64,000 nucleotides of DNA from Rhabditoides inermis (lineage: Eukaryota > Nematoda > Chromadorea > Rhabditida > Rhabditidae), in contig CAWZYM010000019.1 in the NCBI GenBank assembly GCA_963966185.1, positions 274,501-338,500 on the forward strand. Reading direction: 5' to 3'. Every line of letters starts with the position of its first letter. The first letter of the stretch is position 1. The position numbers were made by a program, and so were the translations under genes. The notes beneath the pieces are model-generated. The model was given only the letters and a program-made list of their open reading frames with translations, made no database searches and was not told the DNA's origin. Positions 24,801 to 36,800 of this stretch are shown piece after piece.

Positions 24801-27800
24801 TCTTGCCCTTCTTGGCCTTGGGAGCCGACGGCTTAACCTTGTCGGAAACGTCGTCAGTGTCCTTCTTGATACCAGCAATAGCCTTCTGAAGAACGTCCAG
24901 CTTGGCGTCTTCGTCAGCCTTCTTCTTGCGAAGATCAGCCAGAAGAGCGAGCTGTGCGTTGATCTTATCATCGGCAGGAAGCGTCTTGAGTTCCTTCTCG
25001 AGATCATCCATGGCCTCCGGCGAGAGTTTGTTCAGAGGAAGGTCGTGCAATTTTTCGAGCTTCAGAGTTAGCATAAGAAGGTACTGATCCTTCTCATCAT
25101 CGTCTGCCTTCTTCTTCACATCATCAATGATTTTCTCGAGCTGGTCGATCTTCTCGTGCAGGTCCTTCAGAACTTCCGGATCATGTTTGACATGAGAACG
25201 CGGGGCGTTAGCCTTGTCATCGAGAACAGCGAGTTGTGCCATAATCGGAGGCAGCTGGGTATCCTCAAGGTTCTTGACTGCCGCCTTGTCCGGGTTCTGC
25301 TGCAGGAAGTCGTAGATGCGAGCGATCTCGTCGTCAATGGTCTTTGCAGAGTCGGTGATCAGCTTCTCGTCTTCGGTCTCAGCAAGAAGTCCGTTAAGGA
25401 GATCTTCGAACTGCTGTTCGGTCTGCTCCACGTCCACGTCGAAGAATCGAACGTCGGCGTAGGCACACTCAAGCGGGTCGAGCAGCTCGGAAAGACGCTG
25501 TAGGTTCTTCATGGCGTCTTTCAGATCCTCAACTCCCTTAGCAGCCTCCTGGATGTTGGCAAGATCCTTCACAGCTTCGTCGAGCGGTCGTAGAGGCTTC
25601 TCAAGGATGGCATCGAGCGGCTTCTGCAGCTCCCCGAGCTTGTTGTCTCCCTCCTCGCGAGCAGCCACAAACTCGTTCCAGTTCTTGGTGCGGTCGTCAA
25701 GCTGCGGAATGACGTCATCGGCGGCGGCAAGTGCATCAGCAAAAGCACGAACTGAATCGTCAGTTGCAGTGGGAGAGGATTTGATGAGGTCACGGGCAGC
25801 ATCAGCCGCCTTCTTCACGTCACCACTCAATGGCGCAAAGCTGTCCGGAATCGCCTCCGGGTCGTTGAGCAGACGCTGTGCTTCCTTCACAAGATCGGCC
25901 AGGTCGTTCTTGAGGTTATCTGCCTCCACACGCACCTTCTCCAAAGCAGTGGCGTCGTCGAGCGCAGCCTGCATCTTATTGCGTCTGTCGGCAAGCACAT
26001 CAGCTGCCTTGTCGAGCTGCTTGAGCAGGTCGTCGTGCTCCTTAGCATGTTCAGCATCGAGTTGAGTAGGGTCGACCTCGCCAACTGTCTTCTTGAGAGC
26101 AGCAAGTGCATCCTCGTCCTTCTTGAGCGCATCGATGAGAGCAGCAATGTTCTTAGGATCGGTAGAATCGGCGTCCTTGTCCTTGGTGATGTCTAGCAGC
26201 TTGTCCTCAACGTCCTTGCGAGTAGCGTTGAACGCGGCGAGAGCAGTCATCTTGTCACCAACTGCGTCTCCCAGCTGTTTCAGCAGATCTTTGAGACGAG
26301 ACAGATCCCACATGCTCTTCTCGCGAAGCTCCTCGGTGTCATCGTTCTCAGGAACAGCGGCAAGCAGGTTCTCGAGCTTCTGCTTCTTCTCGACGAGGTC
26401 GTCAAGCGCAGCCTGCTGCTCCGGAAGAGCGACAGGAATCTCCACGCTCTGCTGAGTGAGCTGCTCGCGAATCAGCTTAATTTCGGGAGCGACAGCGTTG
26501 AACTGCGCAACCTCATCAAGCTTCTTCTTGTTGTCGTCACACTGCTTCTGCAGGTCAGCGAGCTCAGTAGGCAGATCACGAGGCACAGCGTCGTGGCTCA
26601 CAAGAGGCGCATCGGTCTTCAACTTCTTGTCGACGTTGTCCGTCTTGGGTGCCAGACCACGAAGAGTCTCGGCCAGATCGGCGAGAAGCGGAAGTGCGCT
26701 CTCCGGGTTCTTCTTGTCCATGTTGTCGAGCTGCTGCTTCACAGAGTCAAGCTGATCAGCAACATCGGCCGCATCCTTCTGGAGATCGTTCTCCTTTCCA
26801 ATAGCCTTGTCTAGCGGATCAACGAGTCCCTGAAAATGGGGCACAATGAGAAGACTACTCGACCACGAACACTAATATTTTGGCTTTGCTTGTAATAAAA
26901 ATCCATGCAACAACTACTAGACAAACACAACATTGATACACGATGACATGCATTTTGCATTGATTGTAGAACATGAGAGAATACATACCTTGATTTTGTT
27001 CTTGATAGCGGCGGCCTTGTCGAGCAGCGGCTTGGGCTCCTGCAGATCAGCTATCGGAAGGTCAGCAATCTTCTTGGCGAGATCCTTCAGCTTGTCAGAG
27101 TCAGCAACGGCAGCATCGGATGGCTGGGGCTGTTCGTACTTTGCCACCAGTGCATCGACATCACGCTGCACGTCATCAATGCTGTCTTCGACATCCTTCT
27201 TCTTCTGCTCCTCAGCAGCAGCGGCCTGCTCGGCAGCAATCTTGTCCTTGAGCTGGTTTTCGATGTCAGCGGCAAGGTCTTGAGCGACCTTCTTGAGGTC
27301 ATCCAGCTGGCTCTTCTCGGTGGGAGCATCGATTGGCTGCGTAGCAAGCTGCTCAATGACGGGAATAATGTCGTTCTTCACGTGATCGAGCTCCTTCTGC
27401 AGCTCATCCACAGGCAGTGTGGTATCCGCAGCATCGCCGGTGGTGGGTTTGCCCTTCTTGTTCTTGCCCTTCTTGGCCTTCGGAGCCGACGGCTTAACCT
27501 TGTCGGAAACGTCGTCAGTGTCCTTCTTGATACCAGCAATAGCCTTCTGAAGAGCGTCCAGCTTGGCGTCCTCCTCAGCTTGCTTTCGTGCTTCTTCCGC
27601 CTGCTTGACCTTTTCCTCCTCGACAGCTGCATCAACCAAAACCTTGGCGTCAGTTGCCACCGCGATGAGGTTGTCGTGCTTGTCAGAAATGTCCTTGGCG
27701 CGAACCTTGGGCGCATCAAGAAGTGTCTCGTCAGCAGCCTCGGTTAGCTCAGGAACTTTGGGAGCAGCGTCTTGGAGGTTCTTCTGAATTTGCTCGATCT

Positions 27801-30800
27801 TGATAGGGTCTGTCGAAGATGAAATCGGCAACAGATTGTTGAGATCTTCAGAAGCAGCATCCAGGAGCTTCGCCAAATCATCAGCAAGCTGGTCGAAGCG
27901 ATCAAGAGCATCAGCCTTGTCTGCCAGAGATCCACCAACACCTCCTAGCTGCTGGTCGAGGTTCTCAAGCTTGTCGAGCGTGTCAGAGCGGAGTTGAGAT
28001 CCAGGCTCTGCAGTACAGTCGATGTCTTGGAGCAAGTCGTTGAGACGATCCCTCGCGGGCTTCGCATCTTCGATAGCCAGAAGAGCAGCCTTGATATCCT
28101 CGGGCGTGGCTCCACTGTGGTCAGCGGCAGATGCCTTGTCGATGGCATTAACAACCACGTCAGCATGCTTGTCAATTTCAACGCTAACAGCAGCAAGCTT
28201 GTCAGCACTTTCCTTGTCTTTCTTCTCGAGTTCCTCCTTGATCTTATCGGCAAGATCCTGAGCCGTTTTCTTGATAGCATCAAGCTCCGTCTTCTCAACA
28301 GGGGCATCAATGGGCTGAGCAGCGAGTTGCTCGATTGCAGGCAGAATGTCGTTGTGAATATGTTCCAGATCCTTCTGAAGCTCTTCAACGGGAACGGCGG
28401 GCACGGTGGTGTCGTCCACAGATGGCGTCTTAGACTTCTTGCCCTTGTTCTTCTTTGATTTGGGCGCAGAAGTCGCAGGATTCATCTTGTCGGCAACATC
28501 ATCAGTGTCCTTCTTGATATCAGCAATCGCTTTTTTGAGCTCATCAAGCTTGGCCTCCTCGTCAGCCTTCTTCTTGCGAAGGTCGTTGAGTTGAGCGAGC
28601 AGAGCCTTGGTCGTGTCATCGTCGGCGGGGAGGTTGTCGAGCTGCTTCTCAAGACTGTCGAGATCTGTAGGCGCAAGAGCAGTGAGCGGCAAATCGTTCA
28701 GCTTCTCCAGCTGCAGAGTCAGCAGAAGAACAGCTTCCTTCTTCTCGTCATCAGCGGCCTTCTCGTTGGCATCATCAATCTTCTTCTTCAGATCGGTGAT
28801 CTTGTCGTGCAAAGCAGCGACAACAAGCGGCTCATGCTGTACATATGCGCGAGGAGTCTTCGCCTTGTCGTCGAGAACAGCGAGCTGCGCGAGGATAGGA
28901 GCAATCTGAGTGTGCTCAAGATTCTCAACAGCCGCCTTGTCCGGGTTCTGCTGCAGGAAGTCGTAGATGCGAGCGATCTCGTGGTCAATGGTCTTTGCAG
29001 AGTCGGTGATCAGCTTCTCGTCCTCGGTCTCAGCAAGAAGTCCGTTAAGAAGATCTTCGAACTGCTGTTCGGTCTGCTCCACGTCCACGTCGAAGAATCG
29101 AACGTCGGCGTAGGCACACTCAAGCGGGTCGAGCAGCTCGGAAAGACGCTGTAGGTTCTTCATGGCGTCCTTCAGATCCTCAACTCCCTTAGCAGCCTCC
29201 TGGATGTTGGCAAGATCCTTCACAGCTTCGTCGAGCGGTCGTAGAGGCTTCTCAAGGATGGCATCGAGCGGCTTCTGCAGCTCTCCGAGCTTGTTGTCTC
29301 CCTCCTCGCGAGCAGCCACAAACTCGTTCCAGTTCTTGGTGCGGTCGTCAAGCTGCGGAATGACGTCATCGGCGGCGGCAAGTGCATCAGCAAGAGCACG
29401 AACCGAATTGTCAGTTGCAGTGGGAGAGGAGTTGATGAGGTCACGGGCAGCATCAGCCGCCTTCTTCACGTCACCACTCATTGGCGCAAAGCTGTCTGGA
29501 ATCGCCTCCGGGTCGTTGAGCAGACGCTGCGCTTCCTTCACGAGATCGGCCAGGTCGTTCTTGAGGTTATCTGCCTCCGCACGCACCTTCTCCAGAGCAG
29601 TGGCGTCGTCGAGCGCAGCCTGCATCTTATTGCGTCTGTCGGCAAGCACATCAGCTGCCTTGTCGAGCTGCTTGAGCAGGTCGTCGTGCTCCTTAGCATG
29701 TTCAGCATCGAGTTGAGTAGGGTCGACCTCGCCAACTGTCTTCTTGAGAGCAGCAAGTGCATCCTCGTCCTTCTTGAGCGCATCGATGAGAGCAGCAATG
29801 TTCTTAGGATCAGTAGAATCGGCGTCCTTGTCCTTGGTGATGTCTAGCAGCTTGTCCTCGACGTCCTTGCGAGTAGCGTTGAACGCGGCGAGAGCAGCCA
29901 TCTTGTCACCAACTGCGTCTCCCAGCTGTTTCAGCAGATCTTTGAGACGAGACAGATCCCACATGCTCTTCTCGCGAAGCTCCTCGGTGTCATCGTTCTC
30001 AGGAACAGCGGCAAGCAGGTTCTCGAGCTTCTGCTTCTTCTCGACGAGGTCGTCAAGCGCAGCCTGCTGCTCCGGAAGGGCGACAGGAATCTCCACGCTC
30101 TGCTGAGTGAGCTGCTCGCGAATCAGCTTAATTTCGGGAGCGACAGCGTTGAACTGCGCAACCTCATCAAGCTTCTTCTTGTTGTCGTCACACTGCTTCT
30201 GCAGGTCAGCGAGCTCAGTAGGCAGATCACGAGGCACAGCGTCGTGGCTCACAAGAGGCGCATCGGTCTTCAACTTCTTGTCGACGTTGTCCGTCTTGGG
30301 TGCCAGACCACGAAGAGTCTCGGCCAGATCGGCGAGAAGCGGAAGTGCGCTCTCCGGGTTCTTCTTGTCCATGTTGTCGAGCTGCTGCTTCACAGAGTCA
30401 AGCTGATCAGAAACATCGGCCGCATCCTTCTGGAGATCGTTCTCCTTTCCAATAGCCTTGTCTAGCGGATCAACGAGTCCCTGAAAATGGGGCACAATGA
30501 GAAGACTACTCGACCACGAACACTAATATTTTGGCTTTGCTTGTAATAAAAATCCATGCAACAACTACATACTAGACAAACACAACATTGATACACGATG
30601 ACATGCATTTTGCATTGATTGTAGAACATAAGAGAATACATACCTTGATCTTGTTCTTGATAGCGGCGGCCTTGTCGAGCAGCGGCTTGGGCTCCTGCAG
30701 ATCAGCTATCGGAAGGTCAGCAATCTTCTTGGCGAGATCCTTCAGCTTGTCAGAGTCAGCAACGGCAGCATCGGATGGCTGGGGCTGTTCGTACTTTGCC

Positions 30801-33800
30801 ACCAGTGCATCGACATCACACTGCACGTCATCAATGCTGTCTTCGACATCCTTCTTCTTCTGCTCCTCAGCAGCAGCGGCCTGCTCGGCAGCAATCTTGT
30901 CCTTGAGCTGGTTTTCGATGTCAGCGGCAAGGTCTTGAGCGACCTTCTTGAGGTCATCCAGCTGGCTCTTCTCGGTGGGAGCATCGATTGGCTGCGTAGC
31001 AAGCTGCTCAATGACGCGAATAATGTCGTTCTTCACGTGATCGAGCTCCTTCTGCAGCTCATCCACAGGCAGTGTGGTATCCGCAGCATCGCCGGTGGTG
31101 GGTTTGCCCTTCTTGCTCTTGCCCTTCTTGGCCTTGGGAGCCGACGGCTTAACCTTGTCGGAAACGTCGTCAGTGTCCTTCTTGATACCAGCAATAGCCT
31201 TCTGAAGAGCGTCCAGCTTGGCGTCTTCGTCAGCCTTCTTCTTGCGAAGATCAGCCAGAAGAGCGAGCTGTGCGTTGATCTTATCATCGGCAGGAAGCGT
31301 CTTGAGTTCCTTCTCGAGATCATCCATGGCCTCCGGCGAGAGTTTGTTCAGAGGAAGGTCGTGCATTTTTTCGAGCTTCAGAGTTAGCATAAGAAGGTAC
31401 TGATCCTTCTGATCATCGTCTGCCTTCTTCTTCACATCATCAATGATTTTCTCGAGCTGGTCGATCTTCTCGTGCAGGTCCTTCAGAACTTCCGGATCAT
31501 GTTTGACATGAGAACGCGGGGCGTTAGCCTTGTCATCGAGAACAGCGAGTTGTGCCATGATCGGAGGCAGCTGGGTATCCTCAAGGTTCTTGACTGCCGC
31601 CTTGTCCGGGTTCTGCTGCAGGAAGTCGTAGATGCGAGCGATCTCGTCGTCAATGGTCTTTGCAGAGTCGGTGATCAGCTTCTCGTCTTCGGTCTCAGCA
31701 AGAAGTCCGTTAAGGAGATCTTCGAACTGCTGTTCGGTCTGCTCCACGTCCACGTCGAAGAATCGAACGTCGGCGTAGGCACACTCAAGCGGGTCGAGCA
31801 GCTCGGAAAGACGCTGTAGGTTCTTCATGGCGTCCTTCAGATCCTCAACTCCCTTAGCAGCCTCCTGGATGTTGGCAAGATCCTTCACAGCTTCGTCGAG
31901 CGGTCGTAGAGGCTTCTCAAGGATGGCATCGAGCGGCTTCTGCAGCTCCCCGAGCTTGTTGTCTCCCTCCTCGCGAGCAGCCACAAACTCGTTCCAGTTC
32001 TTGGTGCGGTCGTCAAGCTGCGGAATGACGTCATCGGCGGCGGCAAGTGCATCAGCAAAAGCACGAACTGAATCGTCAGTTGCAGTGGGAGAGGATTTGA
32101 TGAGGTCACGGGCAGCATCAGCCGCCTTCTTCACGTCACCACTCAATGGCGCAAAGCTGTCCGGAATCGCCTCCGGGTCGTTGAGCAGACGCTGTGCTTC
32201 CTTCACAAGATCGGCCAGGTCGTTCTTGAGGTTATCTGCCTCCGCACGCACCTTCTCCAAAGCAGTGGCGTCGTCGAGCGCAGCCTGCATCTTATTGCGT
32301 CTGTCGGCAAGCACATCAGCTGCCTTGTCGAGCTGCTTGAGCAGGTCGTCGTGCTCCTTAGCATGTTCCGCATCGAGTTGAGTAGGGTCGACCTCGCCAA
32401 CTGTCTTCTTGAGAGCAGCAAGTGCATCCTCGTCCTTCTTGAGCGCATCGATGAGAGCAGCAATGTTCTTAGGATCAGTAGAATCGGCGTCCTTGTCCTT
32501 GGTGATGTCTAGCAGCTTGTCCTCGACGTCCTTGCGAGTAGCGTTGAACGCGGCGAGAGCAGCCATCTTGTCACCAACTGCGTCTCCCAGCTGTTTCAGC
32601 AGATCTTTGAGACGAGACAGATCCCACATGCTCTTCTCGCGAAGCTCCTCGGTGTCATCGTTCTCAGGAACAGCGGCAAGCAGGTTCTCGAGCTTCTGCT
32701 TCTTCTCGACGAGGTCGTCAAGCGCAGCCTGCTGCTCCGGAAGGGCGACAGGAATCTCCACGCTCTGCTGAGTGAGCTGCTCGCGAATCAGCTTAATTTC
32801 GGGAGCGACAGCGTTGAACTGCGCAACCTCATCAAGCTTCTTCTTGTTGTCGTCACACTGCTTCTGCAGGTCAGCGAGCTCAGTAGGCAGATCACGAGGC
32901 ACAGCGTCGTGGCTCACAAGAGGCGCATCGGTCTTCAACTTCTTGTCGACGTTGTCCGTCTTGGGTGCCAGACCACGAAGAGTCTCGGCCAGATCGGCGA
33001 GAAGCGGAAGTGCGCTCTCCGGGTTCTTCTTGTCCATGTTGTCGAGCTGCTGCTTCACAGAGTCAAGCTGATCAGCAACATCGGCCGCATCCTTCTGGAG
33101 ATCGTTCTCCTTTCCAATAGCCTTGTCTAGCGGATCAACGAGTCCCTGAAAATGGGGCACAATGAGAAGACTACTCGACCACGAACACTAATATTTTGGC
33201 TTTGCTTGTAATAAAAATCCATGCAACAACTACATACTAGACAAACACAACATTGATACACGATGACATGCATTTTGCATTGATTGTAGAACATAAGAGA
33301 ATACATACCTTGATCTTGTTCTTGATAGCGGCGGCCTTGTCGAGCAGCGGCTTGGGCTCCTGCAGATCAGCTATCGGAAGGTCAGCAATTTTCTTGGCGA
33401 GATGCTTGTCAGAGTCAGCAACGGCAGCATCGGATGGCTGGGGCTGTTCGTACTTTGCCACCAGTGCATCGACATCACGCTGCACGTCATCAATGCTGTC
33501 TTCGACATCCTTCTTCTTCTGCTCCTCAGCAGCAGCGGCCTGCTCGGCAGCAATCTTGTCCTTGAGCTGGTTTTCGATGTCAGCGGCAAGGTCTTGAGCG
33601 ACCTTCTTGAGGTCATCCAGCTGGCTCTTCTCGGTGGGAGCATCGATTGGCTGCGTAGCAAGCTGCTCAATGACGGGAATAATGTCGTTCTTCACGTGAT
33701 CGAGCTCCTTCTGCAGCTCATCCACAGGCAGTGTGGTATCCGCAGCATCGCCGGTGGTGGGTTTGCCCTTCTTGCTCTTGCCCTTCTTGGCCTTGGGAGC

Positions 33801-36800
33801 CGACGGCTTAACCTTGTCGGAAACGTCGTCAGTGTCCTTCTTGATACCAGCAATAGCCTTCTGAAGAGCGTCCAGCTTGGCGTCCTCCTCAGCTTGCTTT
33901 CGTGCTTCTTCAGCCTGCTTGACCTTTTCCTCCTCGACAGCTGCATCAACCAAAACCTTGGCGTCAGTTGCCACCGCGATGAGGTTGTCGTGCTTGTCAG
34001 AAATGTCCTTGGCGCGAACCTTGGGCGCATCAAGAAGTGTCTCGTCAGCAGCCTCGGTTAGCTCAGGAACCTTGGGAGCAGCGTCTTGGAGGTTCTTCTG
34101 AATTTGCTCGATCTTGATAGGGTCTGTCGAAGATGAAATCGGCAACAGATTGTTGAGATCTTCAGAAGCAGCATCCAGGAGCTTCGCCAAATCATCAGCA
34201 AGCTGGTCGAAGCGATCAAGAGCATCAGCCTTGTCTGCCAGAGATCCACCAACACCTCCTAGCTGCTGGTCGAGGTTCTCAAGCTTGTCGAGCGTGTCAG
34301 AGCGGAGTTGAGATCCAGGCTCTGCAGTACAGTCGATGTCTTGGAGCAAGTCGTTGAGACGATCCCTCGCGGGCTTCGCATCTTCGATAGCCAGAAGAGC
34401 GGCCTTGATATCCTCGGGCGTGGCTCCACTGTGGTCAGCGGCAGATGCCTTGTCGATGGCATTAACAACCACGTCAGCATGCTTGTCAATTTCAACGCTA
34501 ACAGCAGCAAGCTTGTCAGCACTTTCCTTGTCCTTCTTCTCGAGTTCCTCCTTGATCTTATCGGCAAGATCCTGAGCCGTTTTCTTGATAGCATCAAGCT
34601 CCGTCTTCTCAACAGGGGCATCAATGGGCTGAGCAGCGAGTTGCTCGATTGCAGGCAGAATGTCGTTGTGAATATGTTCCAGATCCTTCTGAAGCTCTTC
34701 AACGGGAACGGCGGGCACGGTGGTGTCGTCCACAGATGGCGTCTTAGACTTCTTGCCCTTGTTCTTCTTTGATTTGGGCGCAGAAGTCGCAGGATTCATC
34801 TTGTCGGCAACATCATCAGTGTCCTTCTTGATATCAGCAATCGCTTTTTTGAGCTCATCAAGCTTGGCCTCCTCGTCAGCCTTCTTCTTGCGAAGGTCGT
34901 TGAGTTGAGCGAGCAGAGCCTTGGTCGTGTCATCGTCGGCGGGGAGGTTGTCGAGCTGCTTCTCAAGACTGTCGAGATCTGTAGGCGCGAGAGCAGTGAG
35001 CGGCAAATCGTTCAGCTTCTCCAGCTGCAGAGTCAGCAGAAGAACAGCTTCCTTCTTCTCGTCATCAGCGGCCTTCTCGTTGGCATCATCAATCTTCTTC
35101 TTCAGATCGGTGATCTTGTCGTGCAAAGCAGCGACAACAAGCGGCTCATGCTGTACATATGCGCGAGGAGTCTTCGCCTTGTCGTCGAGAACAGCGAGCT
35201 GCGCGAGGATAGGAGCAATCTGAGTGTGCTCAAGATTCTCAACAGCCGCCTTGTCCGGGTTCTGCTGCAGGAAGTCGTAGATGCGAGCGATCTCGTCGTC
35301 AATGGTCTTTGCAGAGTCGGTGATCAGCTTCTCGTCTTCGGTCTCAGCAAGAAGTCCGTTAAGGAGATCTTCGAACTGCTGTTCGGTCTGCTCCACGTCC
35401 ACGTCGAAGAATCGAACGTCGGCGTAGGCACACTCAAGCGGGTCGAGCAGCTCGGAAAGACGCTGTAGGTTCTTCATGGCGTCCTTCAGATCCTCAACTC
35501 CCTTAGCAGCCTCCTGGATGTTGGCAAGATCCTTCACAGCTTCGTCGAGCGGTCGTAGAGGCTTCTCAAGGATGGCATCGAGCGGCTTCTGCAGCTCCCC
35601 GAGCTTGTTGTCTCCCTCCTCGCGAGCAGCCACAAACTCGTTCCAGTTCTTGGTGCGGTCGTCAAGCTGCGGAATGACGTCATCGGCGGCGGCAAGTGCA
35701 TCAGCAAAAGCACGAACTGAATCGTCAGTTGCAGTGGGAGAGGATTTGATGAGGTCACGGGCAGCATCAGCCGCCTTCTTCACGTCACCACTCAATGGCG
35801 CAAAGCTGTCCGGAATCGCCTCCGGGTCGTTGAGCAGACGCTGTGCTTCCTTCACAAGATCGGCCAGGTCGTTCTTGAGGTTATCTGCCTCCGCACGCAC
35901 CTTCTCCAAAGCAGTGGCGTCGTCGAGCGCAGCCTGCATCTTATTGCGTCTGTCGGCAAGCACATCAGCTGCCTTGTCGAGCTGCTTGAGCAGGTCGTCG
36001 TGCTCCTTAGCATGTTCAGCATCGAGTTGAGTAGGGTCGACCTCGCCAACTGTCTTCTTGAGAGCAGCAAGTGCATCCTCGTCCTTCTTGAGCGCATCGA
36101 TGAGAGCAGCAATGTTCTTAGGATCAGTAGAATCGGCGTTCTTGTCCTTGGTGATGTCTAGCAGCTTGTCCTCGACGTCCTTGCGAGTAGCGTTGAACGC
36201 GGCGAGAGCAGCCATCTTGTCACCAACTGCGTCTCCCAGCTGTTTCAGCAGATCTTTGAGACGAGACAGATCCCACATGCTCTTCTCGCGAAGCTCCTCG
36301 GTGTCATCGTTCTCAGGAACAGCGGCAAGCAGGTTCTCGAGCTTCTGCTTCTTCTCGACGAGGTCGTCAAGCGCAGCCTGCTGCTCCGGAAGGGCGACAG
36401 GAATCTCCACGCTCTGCTGAGTGAGCTGCTCGCGAATCAGCTTAATTTCGGGAGCGACAGCGTTGAACTGCGCAACCTCATCAAGCTTCTTCTTGTTGTC
36501 GTCACACTGCTTCTGCAGGTCAGCGAGCTCAGTAGGCAGATCACGAGGCACAGCGTCGTGGCTCACAAGAGGCGCATCGGTCTTCAACTTCTTGTCGACG
36601 TTGTCCGTCTTGGGTGCCAGACCACGAAGAGTCTCGGCCAGATCGGCGAGAAGCGGAAGTGCGCTCTCCGGGTTCTTCTTGTCCATGTTGTCGAGCTGCT
36701 GCTTCACAGAGTCAAGCTGATCAGCAACATCGGCCGCATCCTTCTGGAGATCGTTCTCCTTTCCAATAGCCTTGTCTAGCGGATCAACGAGTCCCTGAAA

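Larger units (their letters stand above)
24165..33145 (-). repeat. Higher-order block copy 1 (U5-U6-U7, S-L-S)
   Basis: The upstream copy of the 8981-bp S-L-S block, directly abutting 15184-24164. It shares the 4-bp intron deletion (intron 26830-26988), GKNKKGK in the L unit and DVQCDV in the S units. Private changes (for example DDLNKVA and KLDVLQK in U7; NDIIRVIEQ in U5) show these are separate genomic copies rather than one copy assembled twice. Confidence 0.75.
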
